From assembly GCF_003097315.1 (NCBI RefSeq), contig NZ_QDDL01000006.1, positions 186,001 through 250,000 of the forward strand: DNA of 64,000 nucleotides. The letters run 5' to 3'. This DNA is from Pelagibaculum spongiae. Lineage in GTDB: Bacteria; Pseudomonadota; Gammaproteobacteria; Enterobacterales; Pelagibaculaceae. How positions within the stretch are numbered: the first letter of the stretch is position 1; every line of letters begins with the position of its first letter. Of the stretch, positions 54,017 to 63,049 are shown piece after piece. Position numbers and translations under genes: made by a program. The notes beneath the pieces were generated by a model. That model had not been told where the DNA came from. It searched no databases and was given only the letters and a program-made list of their open reading frames with translations.

Positions 54017-55309
54017 TTACAACTGAGAAAATGCCTTTTCTGCGGCATTTAAAGTTTTTTGGATTTCTTCATCAGTATGCGCGGCAGATACAAAACCTGC
54101 TTCATAGGCAGAAGGTGCCAGGTAAATACCTTGCTCGAGCATTAAGTGAAAGAATTTACCAAAGCGCTCGGTATCGCAGTTGGTGATTTGTTCGAAATTA
54201 TCAACCGGGCCTTGGTCGGTGAAAAACAAACCAAACATGCCGCCAATGCTGCGGCTGAAAAATGGAATACCGGCTTCATCAGCTTTTTGCTGCAAACCAG
54301 CCACTAGCTTGGCAGTGGTTTCAGTTAGGGCTTCGTAAAAACCTGGCTGGCTGATTAGCTGCATGGTTTTTAAACCGGCGGACATGGCGACTGGGTTACC
54401 TGACAAGGTACCTGCCTGATAAACCGGGCCAAGCGGTGCGATGTAATTCATGATTTCGCGTTTGCCGCCAAATGCGCCAACTGGCATGCCGCCGCCAATC
54501 ACTTTACCGAAAGTCGATAAGTCTGGCGTGATGCCGTAATAAGCTTGGGCACCACCTAAAGCAACTCTAAAACCGGTCATGACTTCATCAAAAATCAGTA
54601 CGGTGCCAGATTCGTCACATAACTTGCGCAGGCCTTCCAAGAAACCGGGTACTGGTGGAATGCAGTTCATGTTGCCAGCAACGGGTTCTAAAATCAGGCA
54701 GGCAATTTGCGAGCCTTTCTCGGCAAACATCTGCTGCGCTTGTTCCAGATTGTTGTAATCCAGCGTCAGGGTGTGTTTTGCCAAATCAGCAGGAACACCT
54801 GGAGAACTTGGAGTGCCCAAGGTCAGCAAACCAGAACCGGCTTTAACCAACAGTGAATCACCGTGGCCGTGGTAGCAGCCTTCAAATTTCACAATGGTAT
54901 CGCGACCAGTAAAACCACGGGCGAGGCGAATCGCACTCATGGTAGCTTCGGTGCCGGAGCTCACCATGCGCACCTGTTCCATTGAAGGTACTAGCTTGCG
55001 AACCATTTCTGCGGCTTGGATTTCAATTTCAGTCGGTGCACCAAAACTCATGCCACGATCAACCGCCGCGTGAACTTCTGCCACCACTTCTGGATGGTTG
55101 TGACCCAATACCATTGGGCCCCATGAGCCAATATAATCGACATAGGCTTTGTCATCGGCATCGTACATATAAGCGCCTTTAGCGCGTTTCATAAATACCG
55201 GATCACCGCCAACGCCTTTAAAAGCTCTTACCGGGGAATTAACACCGCCGGGGATTGCATCTTGGGCTTTTACGAATAGGTCGTGGGATTTGCTCATATT
55301 GGCGCTCAT
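54017..55309 (-). CDS. hemL: Glutamate-1-semialdehyde 2,1-aminomutase HemL
   Basis: PLP-dependent last step of the C5 route to 5-aminolevulinate for haem. The 430-residue protein begins [25 protein letters not shown], and has [26 protein letters not shown], the [15 protein letters not shown] segment and the PLP lysine in [17 protein letters not shown]. The ATG at 55309 follows the thiE stop directly, with GAGGAA upstream. The order thiD-thiE-hemL is as in Pseudomonas. Confidence 0.97.
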   Translation of the reverse strand: MSANMSKSHDLFVKAQDAIPGGVNSPVRAFKGVGGDPVFMKRAKGAYMYDADDKAYVDYIGSWGPMVLGHNHPEVVAEVHAAVDRGMSFGAPTEIEIQAAEMVRKLVPSMEQVRMVSSGTEATMSAIRLARGFTGRDTIVKFEGCYHGHGDSLLVKAGSGLLTLGTPSSPGVPADLAKHTLTLDYNNLEQAQQMFAEKGSQIACLILEPVAGNMNCIPPVPGFLEGLRKLCDESGTVLIFDEVMTGFRVALGGAQAYYGITPDLSTFGKVIGGGMPVGAFGGKREIMNYIAPLGPVYQAGTLSGNPVAMSAGLKTMQLISQPGFYEALTETTAKLVAGLQQKADEAGIPFFSRSIGGMFGLFFTDQGPVDNFEQITNCDTERFGKFFHLMLEQGIYLAPSAYEAGFVSAAHTDEEIQKTLNAAEKAFSQL

Positions 55310-55954
55310 TTAATTTTCCTCAAACATCTGACTAAAGCTTGTGGCAGCTTGTTGAATATCGTCTTGTCCAAAAACGCTATTCACCACCGCAAGCATGTCA
55401 CAGCCAGTATTCAGCAAGGGCTGGGCATTACTCAGTTCAATGCCACCAATCGCACAGACCGGTAGCGTAAATTTTTGTTTGGCTTGTTGTACAACATCCA
55501 CCGAAATCGTGGCCGCATCGGGTTTGGTTTTGGAAGGGTAGATCGCGCCGAAGGCGATATAGTCAGCACCTTGCTCGACGGCTTTTTCTGCCAGCTCGAT
55601 TGAGCCTTCACAGCTAATACCGATGATGGCTCTTTCACCCAGTTTTTCTCGAGCTTCGGTTAGCGATATATCGCTTTGACCGAGATGAACGCCGTCTGCC
55701 AGCATATAAGAAGCGAGTTCGATATCGTCATTGATTAGAAACAGGGCATCGTAAGCAAAGCATAAGGTTTGCGCTCGAAGTGCCTGTGCCAGTCGATAAT
55801 CAAAACCGTGGCTTTTATCCCGGTACTGAACCACTTTGGCGCCACCTTCTAATGCGGCTTCCAGTTTTTTAGCCAAGCTATCGCCAGCGGTGAGTTGTTC
55901 ATCGGTAATGACATAAAGGCCGCGCAGGCAAGCTAACTTCTGATCGTGGGTCAC
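55310..55954 (-). CDS. thiE: Thiamin-phosphate synthase ThiE
   Basis: Joins HMP diphosphate and thiazole phosphate to thiamin phosphate. The 214-residue TIM barrel shows LYVITDEQL, VQYRDKSHG, LINDDIELA, DGVHLGQSDI, IGISCEG, ADYIAFGAIYPSKTKP and the phosphate loop CAIGGI. It is preceded by thiD (68 bases) and runs directly into hemL. No TPP riboswitch was seen before this operon, in contrast to the receptor gene at 57788. Confidence 0.96.
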   Translation of the reverse strand: MTHDQKLACLRGLYVITDEQLTAGDSLAKKLEAALEGGAKVVQYRDKSHGFDYRLAQALRAQTLCFAYDALFLINDDIELASYMLADGVHLGQSDISLTEAREKLGERAIIGISCEGSIELAEKAVEQGADYIAFGAIYPSKTKPDAATISVDVVQQAKQKFTLPVCAIGGIELSNAQPLLNTGCDMLAVVNSVFGQDDIQQAATSFSQMFEEN

Positions 55955-56022
55955 AGTGAATCTCTCTGAACTCTGAATTTTTTAAAAAACTGTGGTTGCC
56001 GCGCTTGGCGACAACCCGATAA

Positions 56023-56844
56023 TTATTTGCCGAGCCGATTGGGAAATTGTTGACCTGTACCCGGCGTACAGGGGCTTTGCAATGATTTCCAGGTAAAGGT
56101 TTGTGCTTTTCGGCTGGCAGTTTGCATGCTTTCACCCAATGCTAAACGAGTGGCTAAAGTGGCTGCCAATGTGCAGCCAGTGCCGTGAAATTCACCGGTA
56201 AGTCGTGGCCAGCTGAGGGTTTGAATCAGCTTAGGGTCTTGCAATGGGTTGGATTGTAAATCGTACAGACGATTAATCACTCGCTGGTTGTCGCATTGAC
56301 CGCCGGTTAATAGCAAATAGCGGCAACCGGTATTAGCAAACCAACGAACCATCAGGTCAATTTCATCTTCATCACATTCAGCTAATACCGCAGCTTCTGG
56401 CAAATTAGGGGTGCAAACCGTGGCATGGCCAATCAGTTCGCGCAATGCATCAATTAAATCAGGCAGTGCCAAGCTGCGCTTGCCAGCTTTAATTACTGGG
56501 TCGATGACTAGCGGGCTTTCGGCATGATCTTGCGCTAAATTACACACCAGTTTGGCTAAATTGGCATCGGCCAACATGCCGGTTTTAATCGCAGAAAATT
56601 GCATATCATCTAACAGTTCAGCCAGCTGGCGGGCAATAAAATCGCGGCTGATGGGTTGAAAGTCGCTAACACCGCGACTGTTTTGCACCGTCAGTGCAGT
56701 TGCAATACCGGCACAATGGCCACCTTGAGCTGCGATCGATTCAATGTCGGCAGATAAACCTGCACCACCGGATGGATCGAGACCTGACAAACATAACACC
56801 ACCGGTTGTTGGCTTACCGGCTGGCCTTTTGTTGGCTGGTTCAT
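56023..56844 (-). CDS. thiD: Hydroxymethylpyrimidine (phosphate) kinase ThiD
   Basis: Ribokinase-fold kinase phosphorylating HMP or HMP-P, 273 residues. Motifs: LSGLDPSGGAGLSADIESIAAQGGH, ATALTVQNS, IKTGMLAD, VIDPVIKAGKR and the anion-hole FHGTGCTLAAT (catalytic Asp replaced in wording by GTGC pattern as in family). It heads thiD-thiE-hemL. A palindromic dispersed repeat lies just upstream at 56887-56971. Confidence 0.94.
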   Translation of the reverse strand: MNQPTKGQPVSQQPVVLCLSGLDPSGGAGLSADIESIAAQGGHCAGIATALTVQNSRGVSDFQPISRDFIARQLAELLDDMQFSAIKTGMLADANLAKLVCNLAQDHAESPLVIDPVIKAGKRSLALPDLIDALRELIGHATVCTPNLPEAAVLAECDEDEIDLMVRWFANTGCRYLLLTGGQCDNQRVINRLYDLQSNPLQDPKLIQTLSWPRLTGEFHGTGCTLAATLATRLALGESMQTASRKAQTFTWKSLQSPCTPGTGQQFPNRLGK

Positions 56845-56886
56845 TGTGGCGTGTTAGCTCCTGTTAAATTTAAACTGTGGTTCGTC

Positions 56887-56971
56887 GTAGGTTTGATAAG
56901 CCTGAGGCGCAATCAGACATTGTGCGATGCAGTAAAAAGTGTCTGATTTCGTTAACACTCATCAAACCTAC
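56887..56971. repeat. Palindromic dispersed repeat, copy 3
   Basis: The best-formed copy: GTAGGTTTGATAAGC-CTGAGGCGCAATCAGACA at one end and TGTCTGATTTCGTTAACA-CTCATCAAACCTAC at the other, inverted repeats around a short variable centre. Terminal GTAGGTTTGAT and ATCAAACCTAC are exact. It lies between hemJ and thiD. Confidence 0.8.
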
Positions 56972-56981
56972 AGCAGACGTT

Positions 56982-57413
56982 TTAAAAAGGTCGAACCACT
57001 ACCAGAATGACCACGCCAAGTAAGATCAGCACTGGAAATTCGTTAAACCAACGATAAAACACATGGCTTTTGTGATTGTCGTCGGTGGCAAAACGGCGCA
57101 TTAATTTGCCGCAGTATATGTGGTAGCCAATGAGTATCGCGACCAGTGTCAGCTTTACGTGCATCCAGCCCATGCTTTTATAAAACTCCCAATTGGGAAT
57201 TAACATCGCCAGACCAAGAATCACCGTCACCATCATCGAGGGGTTCATAATGCCGCGATATAGTTTTCGTTCCATGATATGAAACCGATCTTTACCTGCC
57301 TGATCTTCAGTTGATGCGTGATAAACAAACAAACGCGGCAAATAGAACAGTCCAGCAAACCAGCAGACCATCGCGATAATATGAAAAGCTTTTATCCAAA
57401 GCATTGGAGACAT
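56982..57413 (-). CDS. hemJ: HemJ-type protoporphyrinogen IX oxidase
   Basis: Small four-helix integral membrane protein, 143 residues, that oxidises protoporphyrinogen IX in many gammaproteobacteria lacking HemG/HemY. It has WIKAFHIIAMVCWFAGLFYLPRLFVYH (conserved His), RGIMNPSMMVTVILGL, WMHVKLTLVAILIGYH (conserved His) and the terminal FNEFPVLILLGVVILVVVRPF. Start taken at the ATG at 57413. Proximity to hemL fits haem synthesis, although the thi genes lie between them. Confidence 0.9.
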   Translation of the reverse strand: MSPMLWIKAFHIIAMVCWFAGLFYLPRLFVYHASTEDQAGKDRFHIMERKLYRGIMNPSMMVTVILGLAMLIPNWEFYKSMGWMHVKLTLVAILIGYHIYCGKLMRRFATDDNHKSHVFYRWFNEFPVLILLGVVILVVVRPF

Positions 57414-57573
57414 CACTGTTAGGGGAATCTGCCGATACTCTAATCAAACTCTTCTTTAAACGCACCTGTCTGTTGTATTCGCCCTGAAGTTCAGATGGTT
57501 ATCTATCGGCTGGCTTAAGTCGTTTTATCGGTTTGAACTAGGTTGTCTGGTGATCTCTTGTTAAGCTCCCGCT

Positions 57574-57678
57574 CAGCCAGGGGGTGGTTATGAATCTGTT
57601 AAAAGATTTTGCCTGAGATGCGCATTTTGCCGAACCCCTAGAACCTGATCCGGTTAGTACCGGCGTAGGAATCGGCTG
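57574..57678 (+). promoter_or_regulatory. TPP riboswitch (THI element)
   Basis: All conserved parts are present: CAGCC (57574) pairs with GGCTG (57674) as P1, then GGGGTGG, the CCTGAGAT of the pyrimidine-sensing arm, ACCCC, and GAACCTGATCCGGTTAGTACCGGCGTAGGAA of the pyrophosphate-sensing arm, which is the classic THI box wording. It precedes the TonB-dependent receptor gene. About 80 bases downstream a hairpin covers the ribosome binding site, suggesting translational control. Confidence 0.95.
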
Positions 57679-57755
57679 GAATCGTCTGAAGCAACATGTA
57701 CATTACGACTCCTCCCATTTTAATGGGCTTGCTTGCAAGCTCCTGCGCAGTCGCC

Positions 57756-57786
57756 GGGTCTTTCTCTTAATTTTTAAGGAAGACCC
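57756..57786 (+). promoter_or_regulatory. Hairpin sequestering the ribosome binding site of the receptor gene
   Basis: GGGTCTTTCT at 57756 pairs with AGGAAGACCC ending at 57786, one base before the last base preceding the ATG at 57788. The stem (about 10 bp with one wobble) includes the Shine-Dalgarno AAGGAAG. It would be the OFF expression platform of the upstream TPP riboswitch. Confidence 0.7.
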
Positions 57787-57787
57787 A

Positions 57788-59911
57788 ATGAAAACAAATC
57801 AATACCATCGATATTTTGCTGGCAAACCGTTAGCGCTAGCAGTTTCTCTTTCAATCTTTGCATCGCCAACGCTGGTTGCTGCGCAAGATTCGACGGCTGA
57901 AGTCTTGCCGACGATTCAAGTACAAGCCGATTTCCGCCATACCGATATTGACCAGTTAGCAGAAGCAATTTCGGTAGTGAATGCCCAGCAAATTGAAGCG
58001 CGTTCGGCGGATCATCTAGAAGCTATTTTAAGTTTCGCCCCTAATGTGAATTTTGCCGGTGGTAGTTCGCGTGCGCGTTATTTCCAGATTCGAGGAATAG
58101 GTGAGCGCAGCCAGTTTGTTGAGCCGGTGAACCCGTCGGTGGGTTTGCAAATTGACGGTATCGACATGACTGGGTTAGGCGGGGCGGCAACGCTGTTTGA
58201 TGTTCAACAGGTTGAAATTTTGCGTGGCCCACAGGGCACACGTTTTGGTGCCAATGCACTGGCAGGTTTTATTAATGTCGATTCCAAGGCGCCTACGAAG
58301 GAAACCGAAGGTTATATCAAAGCCAAGTTGGGCAATTACGATAGCTGGGGTATTGGTGGTGCGGTTTCTGGCAGCTTAGCTGACAATCTTCAGGCGCGAG
58401 TTGCTTGGAATCAGACCGCCAGCGACGGCTTTATCGAAAATGTTCGCGTCAACCGAGATGATACAAACAATATTGATGAGCAAGTGCTGCGTGCCAAATT
58501 GAGTTGGCAACCGGCGGCTGATCATAATGTTGATATCACATTGCTACGTGCTGATATTGATAATGGTTATGATGCATTTACCTTGGATTATGACAAACAA
58601 GAAGCGCGTCAAACCGATTCTGACCAACCTGGTCATGATCGACAGAAAACCAATGCCGCCAGCATTCGCTGGGATGGCAAAGTAAATACTGTGGTTAATA
58701 TTCAGCTGGATCTCTCTGGTAGCAATAACAAGATTGATTACGGGTTTGATGAAGACTGGTCTTTTGATGGTTTGCATCCGCTGGGGTACAACTATTTTGA
58801 CCAGTATTTAAGAGAATTTAATCGAAATACAGTTGATTTACGTTTGCTGTCAGGTGCCGATGGTGCGATTTTCAATCAGACAACTGACTGGGTTTTTGGT
58901 GTTTATCATGCCAACCGTGATGAAAAATTGACTAGAAATCGAACCACCAAAACTCAATATGTCAGCGATTTAGATATTCGATCTATTGCTGCATACGGTG
59001 AGTTGAATAGTGAGCTTCGGAACGGGACTTATTTAATTTATGGTTTACGTTACGAAAACTGGGAATATGAATTCGCTAATTCTGCTGATATAGAAAATAG
59101 CCGAAGCCAAGATTTGTGGGGTGGAAAAATCGCACTTGAGCAGTTGTTAAATGACGATCACCTCGGTTATGTCTCGTTGGCTCGTGGTTATAAACCTGGT
59201 GGCATTAATAACGATCCGGATATTGATGATGTTTACCGGACTTTTGATACCGAAACCAATAATGCTTTGGAGTTCGGTTTAAAGTCGAGCTGGAGAGATG
59301 ACAAGCTAAAAACCCGCTTGGCTATTTTTTATATTCAGCGTAAAAACCAACAAGTCAAAGCTTCATTTAATAGCCGGGCACCAGGTGAAGCACCAGAGTT
59401 TGAAGAGTTTTTGAGAAATGCAGCGCAAGGCAGAAACTATGGTATTGAACTGGAAAATCGCTTCGAACTGAATGACAAGTTGATGGTGATGTCGAATATT
59501 GGTTATTTAAAAACTCAATTGAAAGATTTCAGTTTTGAAACAGAAGATGGCGTAGTCAATCAAAGTGGTCGTGCTCAAGCACATGCGCCATCGCTGAGCA
59601 TTTCTAGTGCAATGGAATACCATTTTCTGCCATACCTAACTGGCCGATTAGAAGGGGAGCGTAAAAGCAGCTTCTTTTTCTCAGATAGCCACAATGTAAA
59701 ATCGCGTTCGTATAATTTGCTTCATGCACGTTTGAGCTACCAACGTAACCAGTTGGGAGTCGCGTTGTATGGACGCAATCTGACCGACCAGAAACACGAT
59801 GTGCGAGGATTCTTGTTCGGTAATGATCCTAGAGTGGATTATGAGAATCGTGAATATCGTCAGTTAGCAGCACCAAGAACTTTTGGTATGGATGTGAGCT
59901 ACAAATTCTAG
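57788..59911 (+). CDS. TPP-riboswitch-controlled TonB-dependent receptor
   Basis: Outer-membrane active transporter of 707 residues. It has a signal peptide (SLSIFASPTLVAAQ), a TonB-box-like LPTIQVQA, a plug domain (ISVVNAQQIEARSADHLEAIL, YFQIRGIGERSQ, VEILRGPQGTRFGANALAGFINV) and a 22-strand-type barrel ending in GMDVSYKF with C-terminal Phe. The riboswitch and the neighbouring thi genes indicate uptake of thiamin or a precursor, as predicted for THI-regulated receptors in other proteobacteria. No ABC or other inner-membrane partner is adjacent. A terminator follows at 59942. Confidence 0.9.
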   Translation: MKTNQYHRYFAGKPLALAVSLSIFASPTLVAAQDSTAEVLPTIQVQADFRHTDIDQLAEAISVVNAQQIEARSADHLEAILSFAPNVNFAGGSSRARYFQIRGIGERSQFVEPVNPSVGLQIDGIDMTGLGGAATLFDVQQVEILRGPQGTRFGANALAGFINVDSKAPTKETEGYIKAKLGNYDSWGIGGAVSGSLADNLQARVAWNQTASDGFIENVRVNRDDTNNIDEQVLRAKLSWQPAADHNVDITLLRADIDNGYDAFTLDYDKQEARQTDSDQPGHDRQKTNAASIRWDGKVNTVVNIQLDLSGSNNKIDYGFDEDWSFDGLHPLGYNYFDQYLREFNRNTVDLRLLSGADGAIFNQTTDWVFGVYHANRDEKLTRNRTTKTQYVSDLDIRSIAAYGELNSELRNGTYLIYGLRYENWEYEFANSADIENSRSQDLWGGKIALEQLLNDDHLGYVSLARGYKPGGINNDPDIDDVYRTFDTETNNALEFGLKSSWRDDKLKTRLAIFYIQRKNQQVKASFNSRAPGEAPEFEEFLRNAAQGRNYGIELENRFELNDKLMVMSNIGYLKTQLKDFSFETEDGVVNQSGRAQAHAPSLSISSAMEYHFLPYLTGRLEGERKSSFFFSDSHNVKSRSYNLLHARLSYQRNQLGVALYGRNLTDQKHDVRGFLFGNDPRVDYENREYRQLAAPRTFGMDVSYKF

Positions 59912-59941
59912 GTTCTTGGTTCTGCAGAACGTACCTCAAAT

Positions 59942-59982
59942 AAAATACCGCTGCATTTGTTACTATGCAGCGGTATTTTTTG
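59942..59982 (+). terminator. Terminator of the receptor gene
   Basis: AATACCGCTGCAT, loop, ATGCAGCGGTATTTTTT: a perfect 13-bp stem with T-tract, immediately before the next gene's ribosome site. Confidence 0.93.
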
Positions 59983-59992
59983 GAGAAGTAAG

Positions 59993-60577
59993 ATGCCCGC
60001 TGCAGCAGATGAATTCCAACAACAAGTAATTGTTCAAAGCAAAGCCTGGGTCAAACAGTTCATTATTGGCCACGGCATTTGCCCGTTTGCTTATCGTGAA
60101 TATGAGCGAGATAGCATTCGTTATGCAGTGATCGAGCAAAGAAAAATGGCGGCAACGCTGAAGGCGATTATCGAGCAGTGTGTTTATCTCGATCAAAATC
60201 CCCAAGTAGAAACCACGCTGTGTATTTTCCCCAATGGCTATGAAGGTTTTTATCTTTATTTGGATTTGTTAGATCTGGCCGATGAGTTGCTGATCGAGCA
60301 AGGCTATGAAGGCACTTACCAGTTAGCCAGTTTCCACCCGGATTATTGCTTTGATGGCGTGGCCTACGATGATCCATCGAATTATTCCAATCGCTCGCCT
60401 TATCCAACGATTCATATTATTCGCGAAGCTGAGCTAGAGAAGGCGCTGGAAAACTACGATAAGCCGGAATCTATTCCAGAGCGCAATATTAAATACACTC
60501 GGGAAAAAGGCGCGGCTTTCTTCGAGCAGATTTTACAAAATTGCATGAATGCCAAGCACAAACCTGAACAGGAATAA
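59993..60577 (+). CDS. DUF1415 family protein
   Basis: A 194-residue protein of the DUF1415 family, function unknown. The conserved start segment WVKQFIIGHGICPFAYRE, the central LCIFPNGYEGFYLYLDLLDLADELL and FHPDYCFDGVAYDDPSNYSNRSPYPTIHIIRE are all present. I start at the ATG at 59993 behind GGAGAAG; an upstream frame to 59957 runs through the terminator hairpin and is unlikely. It precedes the kinase-like gene by 9 bases. Confidence 0.9.
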   Translation: MPAAADEFQQQVIVQSKAWVKQFIIGHGICPFAYREYERDSIRYAVIEQRKMAATLKAIIEQCVYLDQNPQVETTLCIFPNGYEGFYLYLDLLDLADELLIEQGYEGTYQLASFHPDYCFDGVAYDDPSNYSNRSPYPTIHIIREAELEKALENYDKPESIPERNIKYTREKGAAFFEQILQNCMNAKHKPEQE

Positions 60578-60586
60578 TCATCACTG

Positions 60587-61465
60587 ATGAATGATCGGCT
60601 GCAGCGGATATTAAAAGACTGGCCGTTATGGCAGCTGGCAGGTATTGCTCCGAAAATGGCAGATCTTCAGCCGATTGCTGGTGGCTTAACCAACCAGAGC
60701 TTTTATTTTTCCTGTGGTGGCGAGGGAGGAGGTGAGAGTGGTGGTGATTATTTACTACGAGTGGAAGCAGAAAATACTCAGCAGTTGGATATAGACCGGC
60801 AAGCAGAATGGCGGGCGCAGCAATTGGCTGCCGATGCGGGAATCTGCCCGAAAATTCTTTATAGAAATACGCAAAAACATTATTGGATTCGTCGATATTT
60901 TCGTGGGCAAACATTATCTGAAAACAGATCTAGTCAGTCGCCCAGCCAATCACAAATCCAGCAGCTGGCAGGGTGTCTAAAAAAACTGCATCAATTGCCA
61001 ATCGATGATTCATTGCCGCGATTGAATATTGCCAGCAAGGCTGAAAAATATTGGCAGGTTATTGAGCAGTCTGCGGCAAACCAACCGCTGTTGAAATATA
61101 AAGCGCCATTGCAGCAAAAATTGGCGGGTTTATCGAATCAGCAACTAGTGGTTTGCCATATGGATTGCGGGCTGGCTAATTGGTTTGTCGACCAGCAAAG
61201 CCAGCAATTGTATTTGCTTGATTGGGAGTATGCCGCGCTGGGAAATCCCTATTGGGACTTAGCTGCGCTGGTTGAGGGTGGCCAGCTAACACCCCAGCTC
61301 TCACATCAAAAACAGCAATGGTTGCTGGAATGCTATGGCGATATTGATTCAGACCAATTGCACTATGCATGCCAGCAAATGAATTATCTGGCAGCACTTT
61401 GGTATTTGGCCCAGGGAATGATTTCTGTTGAGCAAGCACAAGCCAAATTTCTAAAACTGTCTTGA
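60587..61465 (+). CDS. Choline/thiamine kinase-like phosphotransferase
   Basis: APH-fold small-molecule kinase of 292 residues. Motifs: the N-terminal loop IAGGLTNQSFYF, LLRVEAENTQQLDIDRQAEW, the Brenner motif VCHMDCGLANWFVD and the metal-binding LLDWEYAALGNPYWDLAALV. The wording matches choline, ethanolamine and thiamine kinases (ThiK/YcfN). Thiamine kinase is attractive because of the nearby thi genes and thiamin-type receptor, but that is inference. A Gly/Glu-rich insertion (residues 44-52) is unusual. It is probably co-transcribed with the DUF1415 gene. Confidence 0.8.
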   Translation: MNDRLQRILKDWPLWQLAGIAPKMADLQPIAGGLTNQSFYFSCGGEGGGESGGDYLLRVEAENTQQLDIDRQAEWRAQQLAADAGICPKILYRNTQKHYWIRRYFRGQTLSENRSSQSPSQSQIQQLAGCLKKLHQLPIDDSLPRLNIASKAEKYWQVIEQSAANQPLLKYKAPLQQKLAGLSNQQLVVCHMDCGLANWFVDQQSQQLYLLDWEYAALGNPYWDLAALVEGGQLTPQLSHQKQQWLLECYGDIDSDQLHYACQQMNYLAALWYLAQGMISVEQAQAKFLKLS

Positions 61466-61514
61466 CAATATTCGGTGATTTCAAGATCTGCTTAGTCGAT
61501 TAATTTGCAGACAA

Positions 61515-62192
61515 TTAACTGGGCGGATCCAGTTTATTTGCGATGCTGTTGTTTAAGCGAAACCAGCCAGCAATAGAATAACGGTCACGCTTTGCCGGTA
61601 AAACTTCATGCGGAAATTGTTCACTTAAAAATACCACAATCGTGCCAAACCCAGGTATTACAGTAGTTTTACTCTGATCAACAATCGAAAGGGTTGGCGA
61701 TTGATCATTATAAATTACTAATTCTCCACCATCATCCACAGACCAGTTTTGATTGAGATAAACCACGACAGATAACACGCGATTGCCTTCGCCTTTAAAC
61801 GCATCTTTGTGCTTCTTATAAAAATCACCTTTGGCGTAACGCGCGAAATGACTTTCAAAAGAGAATAAACCTAGAAATAAACGCCGATTTAAATAAACTT
61901 TCAGCGACTCTGCCCAATCGATCCAGGCACTGCCTGCTTGGCTATTATCGGTTATCCAACAAATTTCGTCGGTACGAACAAAGCTATTGATAACATGCTT
62001 TTTGGCTCGGCCAATACCGGCACGTTTGAAATTTTCATTAGGGATTTCGCTAACATGTTGCAGTAGCAGCGAAGACAAATTTTCAGGTAATGCATAGGGA
62101 CGAATGCTGTAGCCCTTATCCACAAGGTCATTTGATATTGATTCAAACAGAGAAGTGTTATCATCAAAATGAGTTGCTTGGGGCAGGCTCAA
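61515..62192 (-). CDS. 2-oxoglutarate/Fe(II)-dependent dioxygenase
   Basis: A 225-residue enzyme of the prolyl-4-hydroxylase-like 2OG-Fe(II) oxygenase group. Iron ligands are His128 and Asp130 (FYKKHKDAF) and His195 (EQFPHEVLP), with Arg204 in RDRYSIAGWFR binding 2-oxoglutarate. The strand RVLSVVVYLNQNW and DDGGELVIY are typical of PiuC/SM-20-like proteins. Substrate unknown. It stands alone between convergent and divergent neighbours. Confidence 0.88.
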   Translation of the reverse strand: MSLPQATHFDDNTSLFESISNDLVDKGYSIRPYALPENLSSLLLQHVSEIPNENFKRAGIGRAKKHVINSFVRTDEICWITDNSQAGSAWIDWAESLKVYLNRRLFLGLFSFESHFARYAKGDFYKKHKDAFKGEGNRVLSVVVYLNQNWSVDDGGELVIYNDQSPTLSIVDQSKTTVIPGFGTIVVFLSEQFPHEVLPAKRDRYSIAGWFRLNNSIANKLDPPS

Positions 62193-62408
62193 TTAGATTC
62201 TGACTTAAATATTAGAGCAAACATTTAGTGGCTAATTTAATAAATAGAAGATATTTCATACTAGCATTTTCAGGTACGTCAGCGTGAAAGCTTGTTAGCT
62301 AAACCACTTCAAGATGTGTGTTCAGTTAGAGAGCAGCTATCTTGAAGTAGTTTGGTGGTAGGCTGGCAGCAGCAGAATTTTTCCAGAGGTAGCTGAAGTA
62401 AAAACTCG

Positions 62409-62918
62409 CTAAATCTTTAACTCCATCATCTGCCCTTTTTTATTCGGTGAACCCAGTTTTTTCCAGCCATGTTTAATGTAAAAAGCTTCAGCAGGTTTGT
62501 TCTGTGGAATGTAATGCAGATGCACCACATTACAGCCGAGCTCTTTGAAGCGTGTGATCAAATATTGATGTGCTTGTAAGCCAATGCCTTGTTGGCGGAA
62601 ACCTTGACCAATATAAATCAGGTTGATATGGGCTTGGTTGCCAAAGCCATTACGGTGAGGGTGAACCTGATATTCCAGCTGACCAATAATTTTCTGATCT
62701 AGCCATATATGTTCCATAAAATAATGGCGAGCATCGAAACGGCATTTGTCGGTTAGAAAATCAAACCATTCTCTTGTGTCTCGATCACTATACCGATCCA
62801 GATTGCCAAAACTGGCTAACCAGGCATCTTCTCGAAAGTGGAAACACAGGTCGCGGTCTTCTTCAAAATCAACCGGTTTATAAGTAAGGTTCAGCATGAC
62901 GAGTTTTGGGCTATCCAT
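62409..62918 (-). CDS. GNAT-family N-acetyltransferase
   Basis: A 169-residue acetyltransferase. The acetyl-CoA binding loop is FRQQGIGLQAHQYL, preceded by the strand INLIYIGQG and followed by VVHLHYIPQNKPAEAFYIKHGWKKLG, the usual GNAT C-terminal signature. I start at the ATG at 62918; a TTG at 62924 is in frame. The acceptor substrate cannot be told. Confidence 0.87.
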   Translation of the reverse strand: MDSPKLVMLNLTYKPVDFEEDRDLCFHFREDAWLASFGNLDRYSDRDTREWFDFLTDKCRFDARHYFMEHIWLDQKIIGQLEYQVHPHRNGFGNQAHINLIYIGQGFRQQGIGLQAHQYLITRFKELGCNVVHLHYIPQNKPAEAFYIKHGWKKLGSPNKKGQMMELKI

Positions 62919-63049
62919 GGCCAAAGATTCATAATGTTAATGGTGAATAATCCAAGTTAAGGCGAACACTGCGAGGCTTGCCAGTGTTGAATTAAAAAAC
63001 TGTTAAAGCCCTAAAGTTTAGTGAGTGAATCGCGAGTTAAATAATAAGA

